Shown: positions 8,719 through 17,208, counted from the stretch's first letter. The stretch is 64,000 nt of DNA from JBLIRR01 sp049472395 (GCA_049472395.1 JBLIRR010000003.1:1-64000), one strand, 5' to 3'. Numbers and translations: made by a program. Notes: generated by a model from the letters alone, not told the origin.

Positions 8719-9966
8719 TTATTTATGGAGTAAGGAAAGGGCAGCTTTGAGAGGAGGGATTATGCCATCACTTAAATTAAACAGAGGGGAAGTTGGGAAT
8801 GTCCTGCGCGCCCATCGCTCTAATTTTGAATCTGTGTCAGACCGGCGAAGAAGAATAAAGCCCGAAGGATTTTTCCAACTCCATTCCAGTAATCGAGCTA
8901 ATTGGTATTCGCCCCTGATGCGGTCCGTGCCGGCACCAATAATGATAACTTTAGGTATGATACATGATTTGTCAGTAAGCAATGCAACTTTTATAAGCGA
9001 TGCCCTGCCCCACATCCCCCGATTTAAGAATCCTATCCATGCAGGCACCTTATCCATAGGTCCGGGGCGTATGGCACGTACTTTTTGTATTTTTATCCAA
9101 TTCAGGTGATTTTTTGATGGTACAGCTTCTATGGGCAAAGGTACCACCCTTGTATACGTATTCTCATGCAAAAGTGATAAGAAGTCCCGCCCGACATCAC
9201 CCCCAATATCAATTACTCCCACTCTATGATCATCTGTGTAGTGCATTTGAAAGGAAAGTGAGGTATCGAAAGGTTTAAAATGAGGTTTAAACTGAATGTT
9301 TTTAGGGTGAACGAGCGCTTTAACCGCATTAGTTTCTTTGGGAAAGAGTGTAACGTGAGGGCAACCTGGCCACAATTTTAATTGGCCCATACCTTCATCA
9401 CAGTGCTCAATATTTTTTTTATCGCCAATAATACCTATTTCCTCAAGTTGAATACCCAGGTATTCAACGAGCGGCTCAAGATGATTTACTATCATCAATA
9501 AGGATATAAGCCCAGGCTCAGGATTACGCTGCTTGTATCTTACCCTAAAATACCCACTGCAAAGTGGTGCCTCTATCAGTAAAATGGACGTTATCGACAA
9601 TGCATAGAGTACTCTTTCACCCACTCTTTTATTGTCAGTATTATCTATCGCATCAATCGCTGGTATCTTCGAGAAAAGTGCGCTCCACAACCATACAGAA
9701 TACCCATCATGCTGCCGACACGCCAAATCACTTGGGTGGGAGCTGAAGTTATGAGGATATCGACCCACACCATTACAGGTTACCCGAAGTAGGCTATTAG
9801 GGCTTATCCTTCCTTCTAAAAGGCGAATCACTCCTATTATAATCTTCTTGTTTTTTTCCGGATCACAAAGAGGGATGAGGGGTGATGTGCATTGATGGTC
9901 CCTTTCGCATATATTGATTCGCAGACAATCGGGACAAATCCTCTCCACTCGTTCTATATTTTCCAT
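8719..9966 (-). CDS. Conflict-operon protein of unknown function, Cys-rich N-terminus
   Basis: I start the gene at the ATG at 9966 (MENIERVERICPDC). AGAGG lies 8 nt upstream and the GTPase stop is 19 bp upstream. Reading further upstream would run into the GTPase gene. The product is 415 residues. The first 40 hold ICPDCLRINICERDHQC, a likely metal-binding cluster. The rest is mixed alpha/beta with a strand-rich centre (GVIDIGGDVGRDF near 270) and a second strand-turn segment (IPKVIIIGAGTDRIRG near 355) that resembles a nucleotide-binding turn but lacks a P-loop lysine. I do not recognise the family. Location between the GTPase and GAP1 makes it a core component of the system. Confidence 0.7.
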   Translation of the reverse strand: MENIERVERICPDCLRINICERDHQCTSPLIPLCDPEKNKKIIIGVIRLLEGRISPNSLLRVTCNGVGRYPHNFSSHPSDLACRQHDGYSVWLWSALFSKIPAIDAIDNTDNKRVGERVLYALSITSILLIEAPLCSGYFRVRYKQRNPEPGLISLLMIVNHLEPLVEYLGIQLEEIGIIGDKKNIEHCDEGMGQLKLWPGCPHVTLFPKETNAVKALVHPKNIQFKPHFKPFDTSLSFQMHYTDDHRVGVIDIGGDVGRDFLSLLHENTYTRVVPLPIEAVPSKNHLNWIKIQKVRAIRPGPMDKVPAWIGFLNRGMWGRASLIKVALLTDKSCIIPKVIIIGAGTDRIRGEYQLARLLEWSWKNPSGFILLRRSDTDSKLERWARRTFPTSPLFNLSDGIIPPLKAALSLLHK

Positions 9967-9985
9967 TCTCATCACCTCTCTTCTT

Positions 9986-11533
9986 TTAATTGGATTGAAG
10001 TAATAGCCAGAGTATTGGCAACAATACTCCATTTGGCTCAGGAGTATGTGAGCCATCTTGTGCTTTTGAAACCATCGGCTTAAGCTCCCATGTGGTGAAA
10101 TTTTTAGGGGTGAATGACGTTGTGCCTCCCCCCCCTTGCCCCAAAGGGTGGTGAATAGGAACGTGCGATGAGCCATTTCCTTCGTATGGTGATGGAGAGC
10201 TTATTTTTTTTGCGGCAATGTCAACCCCCCTCCCTGTGCTTGAGACAAAAAAGTATCCAACTTGTGTAAAGTTGCTCTCTATATCTTTAACCAATTTTTC
10301 TTCCCCAAGTTCAATAAGTTTTTTTCTATATCTATTACTGAGAGCTTGAAGTTCTCTATACCAAAGAAAGCCCTTATTATTCTTCCTCTTATGATTACCA
10401 TTGTGTGGTACATTACCTTCTATCTCACAGTCTGGTATCATATCCGCTTTAGTCATTACTACTGCAAGTTTGTGATCCAGTTTCTTATCTTTGGTGGGGT
10501 ATCGATTATCTTTCAAGAATTCGACTACACCGTAATATAATTCTTGGAAGGTTGGCTGACTTATATACGCATTGGCAAAATCTTTCAATTTCTTGGTAAT
10601 ATCCACGATTATATTTGATGGAACATGCCTATTGATATACGCGCGAATTTCATGGTATAGATCCGTTGAAAGGGCATCAATCTTATCCTGGCATGCCGGA
10701 AATCCTCTATTATTCATAACAGCGGCCCAGTTTTTTATCATAAGAGATACTGTGGGCTCTGTTACTTGTTCAAGAAGCTTCCTCTCTGATAATAGGTGCA
10801 ATATAATTTTTAACGCGCCTGATTTTTCAGCATCAACAGCGCCTCCTAGTGTTGTATTCACACCCACCGCCTGCGGATTTATAAGGAATATGCTATCCCT
10901 ACTATTCATTAGTGTGAGAATCTCTTCACTAGGCTTATCCTTATCCCTTTCATACATTTCTCCAGCTATATCGGTAAGGGTAATTACTCTAGAAGCCCAC
11001 GTGCCAGAGCCTTTAAGAAGATAAGCGATTTTGGTATGCTCCCCTTCATTTGTTTTTTGGGGAAGCATGCCTTTCTCAAATAATGGAATGACGTTCTTTC
11101 GATAAAACTCTCCATTATCATACAAAGGTCGGGATAAAATCTTTGTCAAAGAGTACAGGTGATTATTGATTTCATAAGCGAGCGCAGTCGAGTAAACTGT
11201 TTTACCGGCATTTCTACCGGCCCAGAGGCCTGTCGGTCTCCCCGTGTCATTTTGACCGATGATTTTATCACAAATCGGACATCGGGGGACAATTGGAAGA
11301 TAATGCTCTTTGCATCTGAACTTATGTTCAAAAAACTCATTGATATCGTGTGGGAAGATATTTTTAAAGTATTCCCGATCTCGGGGGACGCACGCAGGAT
11401 GAGAGCATCTGAATTTCATGATACTGAGAGGGCGTCCGAGCAGGCAGTGTTGAGATTTGCAAAAATAAAGAGCTTCGAATTTTTTCTCTTTATGTAATGG
11501 TTTCTCACTTTTTAATCCTAAACTCCCAAACAT
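9986..11533 (-). CDS. Zinc-ribbon GTPase, double-GTPase-like
   Basis: This 515-residue protein has two N-terminal Cys clusters (C25/C30/C43/C48 and C74/C85/C88). A GTPase domain follows: G1 GRNAGKT at 106-112, G3 DIAGE at 188-192 and G4 TKAD at 361-364. A CxxC pair directly before the G1 strand, and the large insertion between G3 and G4, match the double-GTPase families reported in GAP1-linked conflict systems. The C-terminal ~75 residues are low complexity (Ser/Gly/His). It is probably the NTP-dependent switch that sets the response threshold. A GAGG site lies 4 nt before the ATG. The cognate second GTPase lobe is not obvious to me, so the label double-GTPase is tentative. Confidence 0.8.
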   Translation of the reverse strand: MFGSLGLKSEKPLHKEKKFEALYFCKSQHCLLGRPLSIMKFRCSHPACVPRDREYFKNIFPHDINEFFEHKFRCKEHYLPIVPRCPICDKIIGQNDTGRPTGLWAGRNAGKTVYSTALAYEINNHLYSLTKILSRPLYDNGEFYRKNVIPLFEKGMLPQKTNEGEHTKIAYLLKGSGTWASRVITLTDIAGEMYERDKDKPSEEILTLMNSRDSIFLINPQAVGVNTTLGGAVDAEKSGALKIILHLLSERKLLEQVTEPTVSLMIKNWAAVMNNRGFPACQDKIDALSTDLYHEIRAYINRHVPSNIIVDITKKLKDFANAYISQPTFQELYYGVVEFLKDNRYPTKDKKLDHKLAVVMTKADMIPDCEIEGNVPHNGNHKRKNNKGFLWYRELQALSNRYRKKLIELGEEKLVKDIESNFTQVGYFFVSSTGRGVDIAAKKISSPSPYEGNGSSHVPIHHPLGQGGGGTTSFTPKNFTTWELKPMVSKAQDGSHTPEPNGVLLPILWLLLQSN

Positions 11534-11558
11534 ATAACCTCACTTTCTTCATTATTAT

Positions 11559-12044
11559 TTAATTTGTATGCTCATATACCACCCTAAAACCAATATTATC
11601 TCTGTATTCATGGGGAACCAGACAATTCTCCGGCCCGCTCAATCTCATACGCAGAGGTGGAGAAGGCGAAACAGGCCTTATTACACTGTGGTGGTACCAA
11701 TTCGTGCACCATTCGACGAAATTGTTTGATTCGCAATATTCATGCATCCGAGAGATCATATTCCACTCTTCATACCAGGGCAGTCTTCCACCCCGAGCTC
11801 TGCAGAAAGCTTTCGCTTCATACCAATTTATGCTTGTCACTGGCCTGTATGCCTTTGACCATTCAAATCCAATACGTTTGAGAACCTCATCACCCATTTC
11901 TCGTGGGGAATAATCTGCATCCCACAAACCTTGATCAAAATAATCCTCGCTTTCTAAAAACTCAGCCCATTCTTGCAACGTAACAGGAAATCGAGAAATA
12001 TAAATATCATTGATCTTAAAAAAGACCTCCTCTTTATTCCTCAT
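11559..12044 (-). CDS. Minimal formylglycine-generating-enzyme-like (FGE-sulfatase) protein
   Basis: The start is the ATG at 12044. GAGG lies 8 nt upstream and the MotB-like stop is 16 bp upstream. A longer reading would overlap that gene. At 161 residues this is much shorter than typical FGE domains (about 250). It keeps the family landmarks: YISRFPVTLQEWAEFL, PVTSINWYEAKAFCRARGGRLPWYEEW, VEWCTNWY and the terminal YRDNIGFRVV. Authentic FGE uses two cysteines near the C-terminus for copper-dependent oxidation. Here only one Cys (GPENC) is near that place, so catalysis is doubtful. A ligand- or peptide-binding role is more likely. Such domains occur as sensor or variable modules in other bacterial conflict systems. 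Confidence 0.72.
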   Translation of the reverse strand: MRNKEEVFFKINDIYISRFPVTLQEWAEFLESEDYFDQGLWDADYSPREMGDEVLKRIGFEWSKAYRPVTSINWYEAKAFCRARGGRLPWYEEWNMISRMHEYCESNNFVEWCTNWYHHSVIRPVSPSPPLRMRLSGPENCLVPHEYRDNIGFRVVYEHTN

Positions 12045-12060
12045 GATACATTCCTCTTCC

Positions 12061-13077
12061 TCAATCCCTCGTGGATAATCTTTGAAATGCCAACTCGATT
12101 CGCCGGCATCGCGAGTAATAGTGCTCCTCCTCCTCACCCTCCGCTTTGGGGAGGAGCCTGCTTTTCCCAAAACCGATAAGCGAGATAAAATAATCTTTAC
12201 CCTCTATAAGACCTTGTTTCTTCAAATGGATTTTTATGACATTTCCCACATATAATGCCCGTCGAAATGATAAGAGGTAGTTATACTCATCACCTCCACG
12301 CTGATCACAATGGCCTCTTATCTGAATTTTGCGATAACTACCATACCTGTCCACGAGCTGTTTAATCTTCTCCTTGGCACACTTAAGATCCTGGGGATCC
12401 ATATCGAACTCATCATATCTGTCGAATTTGAATCGAAGAAGATTTTCATCTATAACTTCTACACGTTCCTCTGTGCATTTGTCATATAAATCTAAAACAA
12501 GGCAGTAGTAATTGCCCAATTCAATGAATGCCTCAATATAGCCATTTGGTGAATCGTCAAAGCGGATTTCATTGAGCCTTAATTCCCGCTGAGGCTTCTC
12601 GCAAAGCTTCTCTATTCGTCTTTGCCAAAAGTCTGTCTGCTGATCTGTCCATATTTTCATAAATCCGCTGCTACAATTTTTTGTCTGCTCCCTTAAGAGT
12701 GCATCTGTTTCCACCAAGGTGGATGATGTGCGTTTCAAGGATTGTAGTTTCTCTATCAAGGCCGCTGAAGCAGTGTCACAATAACTATTTTTCTGTATAC
12801 ACTTAATTCTCTCACCTATCTCGACCGTATCTTTCCCTTTTGCCAATCCCGTCATGTCCATAAGATTTTTGAGGCGACCATAATCTAAGCTCATTAACTC
12901 ACATTTCACTCTCAAATCCTCGGAAATGGGGTACACGAAGAGGGTGATCACCGCAACGAGCGCAGAGATGATAATAGCAGAATATAAGATAATCAGCATA
13001 ATAACATCACACACTGGCATCATGGAGATAAAATTCCATTTGGATCTATGCTTTTTCATCCTGTTCATGTGTTTCAT
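12061..13077 (-). CDS. MotB/ExbD-OmpA-like membrane protein (ZorB-like)
   Basis: This 338-residue protein has one N-terminal transmembrane helix (about 22-49). It begins MMPVCDVIMLII, with D24 at the place of the proton-carrying Asp of MotB, ExbD and TolR. A helical linker (55-200) leads to an OmpA-type peptidoglycan-binding domain: RGHCDQRGGDEYN at 254-266, LLSFRRALYV, GFGKSRLLP and CRRIELAF. The gene overlaps the MotA-like gene by 32 bp and starts ATGAAACAC after AAAAGGGAA, so the two are translationally coupled. The pair should form an ion-driven stator-like complex spanning the inner membrane and anchored to the wall, as in Zorya ZorAB. The OmpA assignment is firm. The ZorB label is by analogy. 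Confidence 0.82.
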   Translation of the reverse strand: MKHMNRMKKHRSKWNFISMMPVCDVIMLIILYSAIIISALVAVITLFVYPISEDLRVKCELMSLDYGRLKNLMDMTGLAKGKDTVEIGERIKCIQKNSYCDTASAALIEKLQSLKRTSSTLVETDALLREQTKNCSSGFMKIWTDQQTDFWQRRIEKLCEKPQRELRLNEIRFDDSPNGYIEAFIELGNYYCLVLDLYDKCTEERVEVIDENLLRFKFDRYDEFDMDPQDLKCAKEKIKQLVDRYGSYRKIQIRGHCDQRGGDEYNYLLSFRRALYVGNVIKIHLKKQGLIEGKDYFISLIGFGKSRLLPKAEGEEEEHYYSRCRRIELAFQRLSTRD

Positions 13078-14749
13078 AGCTCATTTCCCTTTTAAAGATA
13101 TTCAACATGAATGATTTTATTTTATGATAGAGCCCGTATGATTGCTCCGGCCGGGCACCATCCTCAATAACTTCCTCTTTTTTTAATAAGAGATCAGAAT
13201 AATGTGCTTGTGATTCCATGCGCTTATTCAGGCACTCTGCAGTGTGGGAACATGCATTTAATTTATCTTCAATATGTAAAATAATTTTATTATTATTATC
13301 CAACAGATGCTCCTGATCCTTAATCGCATCATCGACACGTGTGAGATGACCGGTAAAATTGGTGAGATGAGCGAGCATGGTACTTAGTTTATCAGTTAAT
13401 CTTTGACTTTCTTGAAAAATAATTCCCAGACTTTCTTCATTTACGCCTCCTTCAGACTGCGCTGCCTTTATTTCCATAGATTCAGCTTTGTATTCTAACT
13501 GATCCATTATCTCACCCACTACTTTACCTGTGTCTCTTAGTCTGGTATTTATCTTTTCAAAATTATTCTCAATATTAGCTATTTCCGATATAGCAGACCT
13601 GAGCTGCGAAGTAAGATGGCCCGGTTGATTAATTGCACTTTGAATCTGGCGCTCCAGAGCTCCCACTCCCTCTTTTATAGCATCACATGCATGATCAATA
13701 GCAGAGCCGGCCTTTTCAAGAGAGGTGGAAATGGATTTTTTTACTTCTTCAATCTTTCCCTCAATCCTGTCATTTAAAGAATTTTCTATTCCCTTACGAA
13801 TACTTTTAGATATTGTCTCGACGAAAGACTGACTAAAATTATTAAATTCGGTTTTTAGACGATCTCCAATAACACCGGCTAAGTCAAATGCTCGTCGATC
13901 TTGTTCATTACACCCAAGGGCAGGGAGTATAAGCCCCATCGAGCCTTCAATAAGATGCCTATTGAGGTCATCAAGCTTATTAGTACACCTCTCTTTTAAA
14001 AAAGCTGTGTATAAAACGGTAAGAATCCCTAATAAGGTTGTAATTAAGGCAACCAGTGCACCATGCAGAAAAGAAGGGTGAAAGATTGTCTCCATGCTTA
14101 TCTTGTGGCCGGTTAAAAATTGGAGCGCGATCCCGATGATGGTGCCAAGGAATCCGACTACGAAAGCCAATTCATATTTATCAAATGGTTTAAGCCGCAA
14201 TTCATTACATTTTTGCAGAGTCTCCTCGATAATTTGTAATCCAAGAGTATCTCCCGCAATATAGAGTTGAGCAATCGTATCGAGCAGAGCCTGGAAGTTA
14301 CTAATATGGGTTATGCATCCTAATGGCTGGGGAGTTTCATGCATCCTTTCGAGTAATTTTTGAAATGTAAAATGATAATTTATTGAAGGAGGTGTGCGAG
14401 AGAGCTCTTTACGAGAGATTGTAAGATTTCGATCTGTTCTTATTTGTTGTATGAATTCCTCAATAATACTGCCAGTAGAAAAAAATCGAGCGCTCACAAT
14501 CCTCTCTTCCCGTATTTCTCTTTTAAGGCGTTGTGCATCATAAGTGGCACACCACACTATAAAGACAAAAACAGAGAAGAACAAAAATGTCACTAATCCT
14601 GACAGACTAATACCAAAGGTGAACTTAAGAATATATAAACATGAAAGAGCGAGAATAATTATTAAGAGAATTCCTATTTTCTTATTTCTAATGATTAAGA
14701 AGCCCCTCATTCTCCCTTTGGAGATCAAAGAATTTGAATTATTTTTCAT
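13046..14749 (-). CDS. MotA/ExbB-like channel protein with long cytoplasmic tail (ZorA-like)
   Basis: I choose the ATG at 14749 (MKNNSNSL), which has GGAGG 11 nt upstream. The in-frame ATG at 14767 overlaps that site. The 567-residue product has two N-terminal membrane spans (about 20-75). It also has the ExbB/MotA pair VGFLGTIIGIALQF and LHGALVALITTLLGILTVLY at about 200-270. A ~290-residue coiled-coil tail follows, with heptads such as EKAGSAIDHACDAIKEGVGALE. This architecture, channel plus long helical tail, is that of ZorA in Zorya anti-phage systems. It is the first gene of the operon. The tail would reach into the cytosol and could transmit a signal to the GTPase or AAA+ module. Confidence 0.8.
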   Translation of the reverse strand: MKNNSNSLISKGRMRGFLIIRNKKIGILLIIILALSCLYILKFTFGISLSGLVTFLFFSVFVFIVWCATYDAQRLKREIREERIVSARFFSTGSIIEEFIQQIRTDRNLTISRKELSRTPPSINYHFTFQKLLERMHETPQPLGCITHISNFQALLDTIAQLYIAGDTLGLQIIEETLQKCNELRLKPFDKYELAFVVGFLGTIIGIALQFLTGHKISMETIFHPSFLHGALVALITTLLGILTVLYTAFLKERCTNKLDDLNRHLIEGSMGLILPALGCNEQDRRAFDLAGVIGDRLKTEFNNFSQSFVETISKSIRKGIENSLNDRIEGKIEEVKKSISTSLEKAGSAIDHACDAIKEGVGALERQIQSAINQPGHLTSQLRSAISEIANIENNFEKINTRLRDTGKVVGEIMDQLEYKAESMEIKAAQSEGGVNEESLGIIFQESQRLTDKLSTMLAHLTNFTGHLTRVDDAIKDQEHLLDNNNKIILHIEDKLNACSHTAECLNKRMESQAHYSDLLLKKEEVIEDGARPEQSYGLYHKIKSFMLNIFKREMSYETHEQDEKA

Positions 14750-14788
14750 CGTAAAATAGTCCTCCATAAAAATAGATAAAATTATTGA

Positions 14789-14816
14789 AATATAGCGCGA
14801 TGAAGCCTAAATGCAA
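14789..14816 (-). promoter_or_regulatory. Candidate sigma-70-type promoter of the conflict operon
   Basis: On the minus strand TTGCAT (14816-14811) and TATATT (14794-14789) are separated by 16 bp. Transcription would start near 14782, about 33 nt before the chosen start codon at 14749. Five of six bases match in each hexamer apart from normal drift. No experimental support is available. Confidence 0.4.
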
Positions 14817-14965
14817 AAGATTTTTTGATAAATAAAATGAGAGCTATTTATCGAAAATGGGCCCAGTGACAAGGACCAACAGACCATACCTTTAATGAAA
14901 ACTTGAAAACTATTTATATCAATTTTTTATGTTTTGATATTATAAGGATTGTAAGCAACTGAACT

Positions 14966-15137
14966 TTAATTCGGTAAGATAAACTTTAATTCGGCCATAA
15001 GGATTACTATCTGACCATCATAAATTTCGAAACTCTCCAACCCTCCATCAAAAATAGGAATATAAGCTTTTCCACACACTCCTATTAATAAGAGATCACT
15101 CATCTTATATTCAACTCCGGCTCTAAAAATTAACAGA
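14966..15137 (-). pseudogene. Decayed C-terminal coding remnant of a secreted barrel-like protein
   Basis: Between the channel gene and the tail-fibre-like gene there are about 370 bp. Downstream of the tail-fibre stop the minus strand reads without a stop for some 55 codons: FRAGVEYKMSDLLLIG, then GGLESFEIYDGQIVIL, ending at TAA 14968-14966. The text resembles the final beta strands of the caspase-barrel protein at 17209-18828 (NKVLVMALGGRAYYF). There is no start codon of its own. It is probably the stump of a paralogous barrel gene left after insertion of the tail-fibre-like copy. A 13-bp direct repeat (aactttaattcgg at 14962-14974 and 14982-14994) spans its end. The rest of 14768-15138 holds only the operon promoter. 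Confidence 0.35.
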
Positions 15138-15138
15138 G

Positions 15139-16572
15139 CTATTGTTGATTATTTAGTATTGCCTCTAATTTCGCCACCCTTTCTTCCATTTGACTGTTAC
15201 GTTCTTCCATTGCGCTAATTTCCTTATGGAGTTGCTCAATATAAATATGCGCTTTTTCCAACTCTTCCACAATGCCCTTTCGATGGGCTCCAACCTCAAT
15301 AATTTCTTGACCCGTCTCATCGATATTAGCCTTTGGGATCGCCTTAAGGTGCTTATTTTTCCACATGAATTCGGCGTGTTCAGTAATGGACTCCAATCTG
15401 TAGTTGGGCTCAAAGACATAATCAGCGTGCAATTCACTCCCTCTCTGATAAATTGCGCCGTTCACATCCAAGGTTCCTTGCGGATCATCCGTTCCTATGC
15501 CAACACTGCCTGTAATAATCGTTGCTGGCGATACAAGGGCTATGTTTTTTTCATGATAAGTAAAAATGTTAAAGGCACCATCAATAAAAGGATTCCCTGA
15601 TGAGTTGGGCCAGTCAAACATGAATCCCCCAAACATGTACTGATCTTCTTCTGGTGGTGCGTTTTCATTGATAACGGTATTTCTGGTTCTTAATCGTATA
15701 TAATCATACTGGAACTCAGGATCAGTATACCCCATAATTAAATATGGAGTATCAACGCCCCAGGCTACCTTAATATTTCCATTTACCTCTAATTTTTCTG
15801 ACGGATTCTCGGTACCAATACCAACATTGCCGGTTCCTAAAATATGTAAAGTTTCTGGTGAACCAAATAATTTAAAGGAGAGGCGATTGCTGCTTGAAGC
15901 GTCTCCATCATAATAGAAAGTTAATTCTGCCGCATTATAATTTGAGTCCTCTTTACCAAAGGAAATTATTCCTCTTTCACCTGCCTCTATATTTGGACTA
16001 TAAACTTTAAGACTTTTTATATAAGCACTATGTGAATCATCTAAGATCTCAAGTTTTGCCCCTGGCTCTGTTGTCCCGATACCTACATTGCCACCGCCTC
16101 TTGTCTGTAACGCTACAGTTTCGGCATCTATCCTTAATTTAGCTTCAGGATCTTCAAAATATTTCTCCGTATCAAAGGCCCCTATATCAAAGAATCCGCT
16201 TTCACTATTTTCCGGCTCCAAGAAAAGGTATGCATCGTTATTTACGCTTCCATAGAGAAGAATATCGGCTGTTTCACCCCCCATAGAGAAATCACCATTC
16301 AAGATATGCAACTTCGCCAGTGGACTCGCAGTCCCTATACCAACCTTGCCGTTAAAATATAGACTGCTCTCTGATAAATCCCACGACCTTTCAGCTAAGT
16401 AGCTAAAATTTTCATTTACTTCACTTGCTTTAGCAGTAGTTCCGGCTACAAATGTGTGAGGAACCGATGCAGAATACACTACCCCAGCTGATAGTGTGAA
16501 TATTAGAGCTAGAGTTATTAGTAAGCACTTGTATAATTTATTTCTTTTTAAAAATTGAACCATATTTTTCAT
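15139..16572 (-). CDS. Secreted tail-fibre-like protein with VGIGT repeats, copy A
   Basis: This 477-residue protein has a positively charged start and a signal segment (about 16-36, ending YSASVPHTF). Four repeats of the form VGIGTxxPxxxLxVxG, common in phage tail fibres and bacterial exoproteins, lie near 75-90, 165-178, 250-268 and 360-375. They are separated by beta-rich text. The C-terminus (about 405-477) contains FMWKNKHLKAIP, then GAHRKGIVEELEKAH and a coiled coil ending AILNNQQ, like trimerising ends of fibre proteins. It is probably a surface trimer. It lies 42 bp downstream of the MopE-type lipoprotein gene, so the two are one operon. A second copy at 33298-34731 is about 90% identical. 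Confidence 0.75.
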   Translation of the reverse strand: MKNMVQFLKRNKLYKCLLITLALIFTLSAGVVYSASVPHTFVAGTTAKASEVNENFSYLAERSWDLSESSLYFNGKVGIGTASPLAKLHILNGDFSMGGETADILLYGSVNNDAYLFLEPENSESGFFDIGAFDTEKYFEDPEAKLRIDAETVALQTRGGGNVGIGTTEPGAKLEILDDSHSAYIKSLKVYSPNIEAGERGIISFGKEDSNYNAAELTFYYDGDASSSNRLSFKLFGSPETLHILGTGNVGIGTENPSEKLEVNGNIKVAWGVDTPYLIMGYTDPEFQYDYIRLRTRNTVINENAPPEEDQYMFGGFMFDWPNSSGNPFIDGAFNIFTYHEKNIALVSPATIITGSVGIGTDDPQGTLDVNGAIYQRGSELHADYVFEPNYRLESITEHAEFMWKNKHLKAIPKANIDETGQEIIEVGAHRKGIVEELEKAHIYIEQLHKEISAMEERNSQMEERVAKLEAILNNQQ

Positions 16573-16614
16573 CTTAATTCACTCCTTAAAATTTGATTAG
16601 TTGATAAATATTCT

Positions 16615-17004
16615 TTACTCTCCCCATTTATCAGTACCCCAGATCATAGAATCCCATTTCCCAGATAGGGGTAGGGGTGGGAGGACACAATCACAATCAC
16701 TGTCAACACAGTCTATATCCCCATCACAATCATTGTCTTTTCCGTCATCACATATTTCATCGGCTCCAGGATAGATGGTATCATCATTGTCGTTACAATC
16801 ACCAGATGCCATGATTAACTCAGATTGCTTATAATAGTCGCTGCTCGGCTGGTCAGTTGAAGTAACCGACGTGCCATCTGAAAAAAAATCGCGATCCTCA
16901 TCCTTATACCAAATTGTTTTAGCACCATTATTATTGCACGCTTGACATAAAAAAAGCATACAAAGAAGGATTAATACCAAGAACGTATTGACCTCTTTTT
17001 TCAT
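16615..17004 (-). CDS. MopE-type metal-binding lipoprotein, copy A
   Basis: This 129-residue protein has an N-terminal lipoprotein signal (VLILLCMLFLCQAC; acylated Cys about 23). Residues 32-110 have Asp-rich turns (DEDRDFFSDG) and then GDCNDNDDTIYPGADEICDD and NDCDGDID. This is the repeat signature of the putative metal-binding MopE family (Pfam PF11617), named for the copper-binding MopE protein of Methylococcus. It is probably anchored in the outer or inner membrane facing the periplasm or surface, and it binds Ca2+ or Cu+. A GAAAGGAGG site precedes the ATG. An ECF-type promoter cassette lies ~145 bp upstream. A paralogue sits at 34774-35148 in the same arrangement. Confidence 0.8.
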   Translation of the reverse strand: MKKEVNTFLVLILLCMLFLCQACNNNGAKTIWYKDEDRDFFSDGTSVTSTDQPSSDYYKQSELIMASGDCNDNDDTIYPGADEICDDGKDNDCDGDIDCVDSDCDCVLPPLPLSGKWDSMIWGTDKWGE

Positions 17005-17147
17005 GATATCCCTCCTTTCGGGTTTATTTTACTTATAATTATAAATTATCACTCTATAGGATCGATTCTTATCTTGAATAAAGAGACAAATAAATGTTTA
17101 ACTTTTGAGCGAGCTATGTTAAATCCTTTCGCCCTTTTATAAACTAG

Positions 17148-17172
17148 GACGTAAAACAATTTTTTTTTCTCA
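17148..17172 (-). promoter_or_regulatory. ECF-type promoter cassette, copy 2 (lipoprotein/tail-fibre operon A)
   Basis: On the minus strand TGAG (17172-17169), a 17-nt A/T tract and CGTC (17151-17148) match the layout of ECF sigma promoters. It is followed by AAAAGGGCGAAAGGAT, which resembles the ribosome site and start region of the ECF sigma gene with the ATG lost. The cassette was therefore probably duplicated from there. The predicted leader to the lipoprotein start is about 135 nt. Confidence 0.5.
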
Positions 17173-17208
17173 AAATTAATGAACTAATTATTAAATGTTC
17201 AAATCCAT

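Larger units (their letters stand above)
15139..17172. repeat. Duplicated operon block, copy A
   Basis: The block comprises the promoter cassette, the MopE-type lipoprotein gene and the tail-fibre-like gene. It recurs in the same orientation at 33298-35315. Protein identity is about 90% for the larger gene, and the leader is also conserved. Confidence 0.8.

Noticed and set aside
9967..10176. Longer N-terminus for the 415-residue unknown protein
   Set aside because: It would overlap the GTPase gene by 190 bp in another frame. The ATG at 9966 has a good ribosome site right after the GTPase stop.
12061..14749. Classical Zorya type I or II system
   Set aside because: Only the ZorA/ZorB-like pair is present; no ZorC, ZorD helicase/nuclease or ZorE follows.
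14946..14974. Third copy of the -24/-12 element near the decayed barrel stump
   Set aside because: It shares AAGCAACT with element A, but the GG of the -24 box is TA and the flanks do not align.
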